Part shown: positions 7,209-10,670 of the stretch, piece by piece | Position numbering within the stretch: the stretch's first letter is position 1 | Layout of the letters: each line of letters begins with the position of its first letter | Translations under genes and position numbers: made by a program | The notes under the pieces: generated by a model | Database searches by the model: none | What the model was told of the DNA's origin: nothing | What the model saw: only the letters and a program-made list of their open reading frames with translations | From: an uncultured Prevotella sp. | Lineage (GTDB): Bacteria; Bacteroidota; Bacteroidia; Bacteroidales; Bacteroidaceae | Length of the DNA: 10,670 bases | Reading direction: 5' to 3' | Assembly: GCA_937880835.1 (NCBI GenBank) | Contig: CALGRN010000073.1 | Location: 1-10,670 of the forward strand

Positions 7209-7529
7209 TTACTTAGCCTGCACGTCTTGGGTAGCATCTTTGAACACATAAGATTTGTCAACCTGTATGACAACTCCTTTTGCTATTTCAACATCAACAA
7301 TATTTGTTGTAAGGTCTATACGTTTAACCGTTCCGTGAATACCACCGCCAAGCACGACTTTCGTACCTTCTTCAAGGGCATTCTGGAATATTCTTATTTC
7401 TTTCTGTCTCTTCTGTTGAGGACGAATCATAAAAAACCACATGATGGCAAAAACAGCTACCATCATTATGATAAAGCTCATACTGCCACCTTGTTGTGCC
7501 TGAGCAGCTAATAAAATAGATGTATTCAT
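7209..7529 (-). CDS. yajC: Preprotein translocase subunit YajC
   Basis: YajC is the small inner-membrane accessory subunit that associates with SecDF in the Sec translocon. The 106 residues fit the family. A short N-terminal region rich in Ala/Gln/Gly (about 8-16) precedes one membrane segment (about 18-35), followed by the hallmark RPQQKRQKE (36-44) and the GTKVVLGGGIHGTV motif (55-68) of the soluble domain. The next gene, the ybbR-like one, begins at the base after the stop codon. A 98-bp gap separates it from nusB upstream; I see no terminator or TAnnTTTG box on this strand in that gap, so co-transcription with nusB is likely. The upstream sequence is A-rich (AAACAAAAAAGAAATG) without a Shine-Dalgarno sequence, as is usual in Bacteroidetes. 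Confidence 0.95.
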   Translation of the reverse strand: MNTSILLAAQAQQGGSMSFIIMMVAVFAIMWFFMIRPQQKRQKEIRIFQNALEEGTKVVLGGGIHGTVKRIDLTTNIVDVEIAKGVVIQVDKSYVFKDATQDVQAK

Positions 7530-7627
7530 TTCTTTTTTGTTTATTGTTTGTTAGTTGTTGTTACGCTTTGTAAACTCTGAGTTAATATATAAAGCAATAA
7601 AAAATAAGTAATCGGGAACTTTAAATG

Positions 7628-8620
7628 TCAGTTTTCTGTTTCCGTTTCGTTATCGGATTCCATTTCTACTTCTTTCTTTGCAGAGCGCGGTTCTTCAATA
7701 GCTTTCATCATTTTTCCGGTACTTACCAAATGTCTTGCAATGGAATCCAACATTCCGTTTATATATCCTCCACTTTTATGAGTGCTGTACAGTTTGGCAA
7801 GTTCAACATACTCGTTGATTGTAACGCTTATGGGTATGTTTGGAAATGTAAGCATCTCGGCGATAGCTATCTGCATAATAACCACATCCATATATGCGAG
7901 TCGGGAGAAATCCCAGTTACGCGATGTTTCGCTCATGTATTTTTGATATTGGTCTGCATTGAGAATTGTTGCGCGAAACAATTTCCGTGCGAAATCCTTA
8001 TCCTCTTCGTCTCTGTATTCCGGGAGTAATTCTTGTTTGGATTTGTTTTTCGGATCAAATCTTTTTATTGTCTTTATGACAAAGGTATCGACAATCTCTT
8101 TATCATCATTCCAATAAAGACTCTTTTCTTCGAACAGGGCATCAAATTCCTCGTTATCTTCAATCAGTTGTTTGTATAGTTTACGCCAAATTTCACGATC
8201 TGCTTCGTAGGAGTCTTCATCATTTGCCATATACTCCTTATAGGTGGTTGTCTGTTCGAGTTGATTACACAGGTTACGCACAAAATCTATATCATCATCC
8301 CATGTTTGTTTCATGGTTTCTATAAATGAACATAGCTGTTTGTTTTCCTCCAACTGTATTGCGAATTTGTTATATGCAAATTTCTTTGAAGGAATTTCCG
8401 TTCCTTCTCGGTTTGCACGTGATGTTCCGACATCCACGCGCCTGCGCTCTTCTCTCGTAATAGCTACTATAAGAGCCAACAGATAGTTGTACAAATCATA
8501 AGCTTTTGAAAGACTGAACATCAACTCTTTCTCTGCATTGTCAATGTTTTTGTTGCCGTTCTGATAGTATGCGTAGGTTAACTGAACTATCTTAATTCTG
8601 ATTAATTCGCGGTTGATCAT
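7628..8620 (-). CDS. nusB: Transcription antitermination factor NusB, long Bacteroidetes form
   Basis: NusB binds boxA RNA together with ribosomal protein S10 and promotes antitermination during rRNA transcription. The product has 330 residues, about 190 more than the 139 of E. coli NusB. The N-terminal helix RIRIK-type segment (RELIRIKIVQLTYAYYQNG, 4-22) matches the start of the NusB fold. The rest of the fold is at about 180-300, with TINEYVELAKLYSTHKSGGY (267-286) and INGMLDSI (287-294), which are the most conserved NusB motifs. Residues about 40-150 appear to be a charged, mostly helical insertion, and 305-330 an acidic tail. Long NusB of this kind is common in the phylum. It heads the cluster nusB-yajC-ybbR-coaE-DUF5606 and has a good promoter upstream, divergent from the rpsF operon. 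Confidence 0.93.
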   Translation of the reverse strand: MINRELIRIKIVQLTYAYYQNGNKNIDNAEKELMFSLSKAYDLYNYLLALIVAITREERRRVDVGTSRANREGTEIPSKKFAYNKFAIQLEENKQLCSFIETMKQTWDDDIDFVRNLCNQLEQTTTYKEYMANDEDSYEADREIWRKLYKQLIEDNEEFDALFEEKSLYWNDDKEIVDTFVIKTIKRFDPKNKSKQELLPEYRDEEDKDFARKLFRATILNADQYQKYMSETSRNWDFSRLAYMDVVIMQIAIAEMLTFPNIPISVTINEYVELAKLYSTHKSGGYINGMLDSIARHLVSTGKMMKAIEEPRSAKKEVEMESDNETETEN

Positions 8621-8723
8621 CCTTCTCTTACTTTATTATAATACGTATCTTGCTGTTGTTTGCATAGATTAAAGAAACGCTGGGCAAGCCAGACCTTCGA
8701 CACCCTTGTCTCAATAACAGGTG

Positions 8724-8755
8724 CAAAAATAGCTAAATTTGGCTGAACTACCAAG
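8724..8755 (-). promoter_or_regulatory. Candidate nusB cluster promoter (CTTG-N20-TATTTTTG)
   Basis: On the minus strand the -7 box TATTTTTG (8731 to 8724) is preceded by CTTG (8755 to 8752) with a 20-base spacer, close to the Bacteroidetes consensus TTTG-N19-21-TAnnTTTG. The leader to the nusB ATG at 8620 would be about 100 nt. It lies back to back with the rpsF promoter, about 60 bases away. Confidence 0.6.
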
Positions 8756-8772
8756 CGAAACATACATTATTG

Positions 8773-8794
8773 TGTATTTTTTAATGTATTTTTT
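8773..8794 (+). repeat. Tandem TGTATTTTTT repeat next to the rpsF promoter
   Basis: TGTATTTTTT occurs twice, at 8773-8782 and 8785-8794, separated by AA. The second copy runs directly into the -33 TTTG of the rpsF promoter. The repeat is very AT-rich and sits where an upstream activating (UP-like) element would be expected for a strongly expressed ribosomal protein operon. That role is an inference. Confidence 0.55.
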
Positions 8795-8823
8795 GCTCAA
8801 TTCGGATAAAATACGTACCTTTG
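8792..8823 (+). promoter_or_regulatory. rpsF operon promoter (TTTG-N20-TACCTTTG)
   Basis: TTTG at 8792-8795 and TACCTTTG at 8816-8823 are separated by exactly 20 bases, a textbook Bacteroidetes sigma-ABfr promoter. Transcription should start near 8828-8831, giving a leader of about 75-80 nt before the rpsF ATG at 8907. This is the best promoter match in the window, consistent with high expression of the ribosomal protein genes. Confidence 0.85.
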
Positions 8824-8830
8824 CACCGCT

Positions 8831-8906
8831 TTTCGCGAGGAGCATGTCTTTTCCGATAGCAAATTAACAAATTTAATTATTAACAACAACTTATTTATTG
8901 ACTCAC
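8831..8906 (+). promoter_or_regulatory. rpsF mRNA leader with AGGAG and a short upstream reading frame
   Basis: The predicted leader contains AGGAG (8838-8842), followed 1 base later by an ATG (8844) that opens a 7-codon frame, MSFPIAN, ending at 8867. The spacing is too short for normal Shine-Dalgarno initiation. The rest of the leader is AT-rich and has no Shine-Dalgarno sequence before rpsF. rpsF leaders in other bacteria can bind the S6:S18 complex for autoregulation; I could not fold a convincing match here. Confidence 0.35.
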
Positions 8907-9239
8907 ATGAATCAATACGAGACCGTTTTCATTTTAACTCCCGTTTTGTCTGATGTTCAGATGAAGGAAGCGGCAGACAAGTTCAAGGATTATCTCGTTA
9001 GCAAGGGCGCAGAGATCATCAATGTAGAGAACTGGGGTCTGAAGAAGTTGGCTTACTCTATCGACAAGAAGAACTCTGGTTTCTACCAGATGATCGAGTA
9101 CAAGGCAGAGCCAACAGTGATTGCTAAGTTAGAGTTGCAGATGCGTCGCGACGAGCGCGTTATCCGTTACCTCACAGTTAAGAACGAGAAGTACGCAGCA
9201 GCTTACGCTGAGAAGCGTCGTAACAAGAAGGAGGCTTAA
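8907..9239 (+). CDS. rpsF: 30S ribosomal protein bS6
   Basis: bS6 binds bS18 and the central domain of 16S rRNA on the platform of the 30S subunit. The 110 residues from the ATG at 8907 begin MNQYETVFILTPVL, the usual Bacteroidales N-terminus. An in-frame TTG at 8898 would add MTH, but it is rare as a start and unsupported. The core has the expected features GLKKLAYSIDKKNSGFYQMI and the conserved RRDERVIRYLTVK near the C-terminus. A basic tail (KRRNKKEA) ends the protein. Codon choice is strongly biased (AAG, GAG, TAC, CGT), unlike the AT-rich minus-strand genes, as expected for a highly expressed gene. rpsR follows after 2 bases. The last codons of rpsF also form the AGGAGG that precedes rpsR. 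Confidence 0.96.
   Translation: MNQYETVFILTPVLSDVQMKEAADKFKDYLVSKGAEIINVENWGLKKLAYSIDKKNSGFYQMIEYKAEPTVIAKLELQMRRDERVIRYLTVKNEKYAAAYAEKRRNKKEA
9229..9234 (+). promoter_or_regulatory. Shine-Dalgarno sequence of rpsR (AGGAGG)
   Basis: AGGAGG lies 7 bases before the rpsR ATG at 9242, inside the Lys-Glu-Ala codons ending rpsF. The spacing is optimal. This is unusual because the other genes here, apart from rplI, have no such sequence. The coding constraint (AAG GAG GCT) means chance cannot be excluded. Confidence 0.6.
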
Positions 9240-9241
9240 TC

Positions 9242-9514
9242 ATGGCAGCACCACAGACATCAGAAATTCGTTACCTTAACGCTCCTACTATCGACGTTAA
9301 GAAGAAGAAGTATTGCCGTTTCAAGAAGAGCGGTATCAAGTACATCGACTACAAGGATCCTGAGTTCCTCAAGAAGTTCCTCAACGAACAGGGTAAGATT
9401 CTCCCACGTCGCATCACTGGTACATCACTCAAGTATCAGCGTCGCGTAGCTCAGGCAGTGAAGCGTGCACGTCACCTCGCACTCCTTCCATTCGTAACAG
9501 ACTTGTTGAAATAA
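9242..9514 (+). CDS. rpsR: 30S ribosomal protein bS18
   Basis: bS18 forms a heterodimer with bS6 on the 30S platform. The 90 residues fit the family at slightly above the usual 75-80, with an N-terminal extension of about 15 residues. The conserved core KKKKYCRFKKSGIKYIDYKD (20-39), then the segment KILPRRITGTSLKYQRRVAQ (52-71) and KRARHLALLPF (74-84), are diagnostic. The gene starts 2 bases after rpsF and is clearly in the same transcript, so balanced production of the two partners is expected. It is preceded by AGGAGG at good spacing. Codon use matches rpsF and rplI. Confidence 0.96.
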   Translation: MAAPQTSEIRYLNAPTIDVKKKKYCRFKKSGIKYIDYKDPEFLKKFLNEQGKILPRRITGTSLKYQRRVAQAVKRARHLALLPFVTDLLK

Positions 9515-9520
9515 TTTAAA

Positions 9521-9526
9521 AGGAGG
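9521..9526 (+). promoter_or_regulatory. Shine-Dalgarno sequence of rplI (AGGAGG)
   Basis: AGGAGG ends 10 bases before the rplI ATG at 9537, in the 22-base non-coding gap after rpsR, so it is not forced by protein coding. It is a full anti-Shine-Dalgarno complement in a genome whose other genes in this window lack one. Confidence 0.75.
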
Positions 9527-9536
9527 AAAGAACAGT

Positions 9537-10061
9537 ATGAAGATCATTCTTAAGAAAGACGTTATCGGCCTTGGATACAAGGACGAAGTCCTCACAGTAA
9601 AGGACGGTTATGGACGCAACTACCTTCTTCCTCAGGGTTATGCAGTACTCGCTACTGACAAGGCTGTTAAGCAGCTCAACGAGGAATTGAAGCAGCGCGC
9701 ACACAAGATTGCAAAGATCAAGGCTGACGCAGAGGCTAATGCAGCTAAGTACGAAGGCGTATCTCTCCAGATTGCCGCTAAGGTATCTGAGGGCAAGAAC
9801 ATCTACGGTTCAGTTGGCGCTAAGGAAATCGCAGCAGCACTTGCTGAGAAGGGCATCGAGACAGAGGCTAAGCTCATCTCTATGAAGGCAGCTAAGGCTC
9901 TCGGTTCTTACGAGGCAGTTATCCGCTTCCACCGCGAGGTTGCAGTTACTATCCCAGTTGAGGTAGTAGCTGAGGGTGGTGCTCCAGTTGTAGAGGCTGC
10001 TCCTGCTCCAGCAGCAGAAGAGGCACCAGCTGAGGCTCCAGCAGAGGAGACTGCAGAATAA
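9537..10061 (+). CDS. rplI: 50S ribosomal protein bL9 with an acidic Ala/Pro-rich C-terminal extension
   Basis: bL9 binds 23S rRNA near the L1 stalk and influences frame maintenance. Residues 1-144 are the normal protein: the N-terminal RNA-binding domain with KDGYGRNYLLPQGYA (22-36), a long connecting helix (about 41-74) and the C-terminal domain (about 78-144). The final 30 residues (145-174) are an extension of Ala, Pro and Glu (GGAPVVEAAPAPAAEEAPAE and so on), absent from typical 148-150-residue bL9 and probably disordered. Its DNA is built from repeated GCTCCAGCAGAGGAG-like codons. The gene is third in the rpsF operon, 22 bases after rpsR, and is followed by a hairpin terminator. Confidence 0.96.
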   Translation: MKIILKKDVIGLGYKDEVLTVKDGYGRNYLLPQGYAVLATDKAVKQLNEELKQRAHKIAKIKADAEANAAKYEGVSLQIAAKVSEGKNIYGSVGAKEIAAALAEKGIETEAKLISMKAAKALGSYEAVIRFHREVAVTIPVEVVAEGGAPVVEAAPAPAAEEAPAEAPAEETAE

Positions 10062-10087
10062 TCCTATAGGACTATTACTTAAGCACT

Positions 10088-10134
10088 AATAACGAGTGGC
10101 TGCCGATCAAATCGGTTGCCACTCTTATTGTTTT
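10088..10134 (+). terminator. Rho-independent terminator of the rpsF-rpsR-rplI operon
   Basis: GAGTGGC (10094-10100) pairs with GCCACTC (10118-10124). After a T/T mismatch, GCCGAT (10102-10107) pairs with ATCGGT (10111-10116), one pair being G-T, around a 3-base loop. Outer AATAA and TTATT (10088-10092 and 10125-10129) can extend the stem past a C bulge. The stem is followed by TTATTGTTTT (10125-10134). It lies 32 bases after the rplI stop codon. Confidence 0.88.
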
Positions 10135-10161
10135 AACCAGGACTAACATCAACACTCAATT

Positions 10162-10670
10162 ATGAATAAGAATTCAGCACTCTTTGCCATCATCGCCTTC
10201 ATTGTGCTTTGTGCCGGAGGTGGAGGCACAATGTTCTATCTCAACAGAAACATCAATGCCGACATCATACTGTTCCAGGGCAGCGATGACGGCATCACAC
10301 TCGCACCAGGCAAGCAGTACCTGCTCAACCCTGCAATCTCACCAAAGGACTGCAACGAGGAGTTCATGTGGATAAGCAGCAACGACAGCGTAGCAACAGT
10401 AAGCGATGAAGGACTTATTACTGCCATCGCACCGGGTAGTGCCGACATTACGTTACTTGCCACACGTTCAAAGAAAAAGGCAACCACACACGTCACAGTA
10501 GAGAGCGACCAGCCTGCAGAAAAGGAAGTTCCTGCGCCAGTTTCTGCTCCAACATCAACAAGAGCAAAGGCTGACAACAACTACTCTGTCCCAGTACAGC
10601 CAGCACAGAAACCCGCAGGAAAAGTCTCAAGAAGCGATGACGATCTTGGCACATACACAGTCACAAGAGA
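10162..10670 (+). CDS. Membrane-anchored BIG2 (bacterial Ig-like) domain protein, partial
   Basis: The first 169 residues are visible and the frame is still open at the window edge. A hydrophobic segment at about 5-27 (ALFAIIAFIVLCAGGGGTMF) can act as a membrane anchor or uncleaved signal; C17 lies inside it without a good lipobox. Residues about 38-115 are a BIG2 domain, with the typical WISSNDSVATVSDEGLITAI (70-89) followed by APGSADITLLA. A low-complexity Pro/Ala/Ser/Lys linker (about 117-160) follows and probably leads to a second domain beyond the window. Such domains occur in cell-surface proteins. The gene begins 28 bases after the rplI terminator; I see no TAnnTTTG box in the gap, so readthrough from rplI is possible. 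Its codon use (many C- and G-ending codons) resembles the ribosomal genes. No Shine-Dalgarno sequence is present. Confidence 0.85.
   Translation, partial: MNKNSALFAIIAFIVLCAGGGGTMFYLNRNINADIILFQGSDDGITLAPGKQYLLNPAISPKDCNEEFMWISSNDSVATVSDEGLITAIAPGSADITLLATRSKKKATTHVTVESDQPAEKEVPAPVSAPTSTRAKADNNYSVPVQPAQKPAGKVSRSDDDLGTYTVTR

Noticed and set aside
8734..8741. A second plus-strand TAnnTTTG match (TAAATTTG) upstream of rpsF
   Set aside because: No -33 TTTG lies at 19-21 bases (nearest CTTG gives a spacer of 25), and a far better promoter sits closer to rpsF.
8898..8906. TTG start that would extend rpsF by three residues (MTH)
   Set aside because: The ATG at 8907 gives the usual bS6 N-terminus MNQYETVFIL, and TTG is a rare start codon with no supporting signal here.
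10236..10580. A 114-residue minus-strand reading frame opposite the BIG2 gene
   Set aside because: The plus-strand frame has a membrane segment and a clear BIG2 domain, while the antisense frame has no recognisable features.
1..10670. Mobile elements, phage genes, CRISPR arrays, tRNA or rRNA genes
   Set aside because: I found no transposase, integrase, regularly spaced direct repeats or RNA gene. The palindromes at 2025-2135 and 4346-4387 are the only repeat-like elements and show no associated gene.

Overview
The window looks like chromosomal DNA of a Bacteroidales bacterium, most likely Prevotella or a close relative. Three things point there. Several intergenic regions carry the Bacteroidetes -7 promoter motif TAnnTTTG. 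Most genes lack a Shine-Dalgarno sequence. The gene set and order are typical of the group: long NusB, YajC, YbbR-domain protein, CoaE and DUF5606, then divergent rpsF-rpsR-rplI. The genus is an inference from protein resemblance and was not tested.

Layout. Positions 1-8620 are coded entirely on the minus strand, and 8907-10670 on the plus strand. From the left, minus strand: the GTPase gene hflX (C-terminus outside the window); a NUDIX hydrolase; a 236-bp gap full of overlapping inverted repeats; a large exported TPR protein with a C-terminal retropepsin-like domain; a gap with a 42-bp near-perfect palindrome and a 16-bp-stem terminator; a small coiled-coil lipoprotein gene with its own promoter and terminator; then a compact cluster transcribed nusB -> yajC -> ybbR-like -> coaE -> DUF5606, ending at a hairpin. 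From the divergent promoter region at 8621-8906, rpsF, rpsR and rplI run to the right and end at a terminator. A membrane-anchored BIG2 (Ig-like) protein follows and runs off the window.

How the genes relate. The right side makes ribosomal proteins bS6, bS18 and bL9. The left cluster combines rRNA antitermination (NusB), a Sec accessory subunit (YajC), a membrane-anchored YbbR protein, the last step of coenzyme A synthesis (CoaE) and a conserved protein of unknown function. The TPR-protease and the lipoprotein are envelope proteins of unknown role. HflX is a ribosome-associated GTPase.

Most of the window is conserved core genome, and I see no phage, transposon, CRISPR or defence system. The best leads are: AGGAGG Shine-Dalgarno sequences before rpsR and rplI only, in an otherwise SD-less window; the TPR-retropepsin fusion; and two intergenic palindromic elements that may belong to dispersed repeat families.
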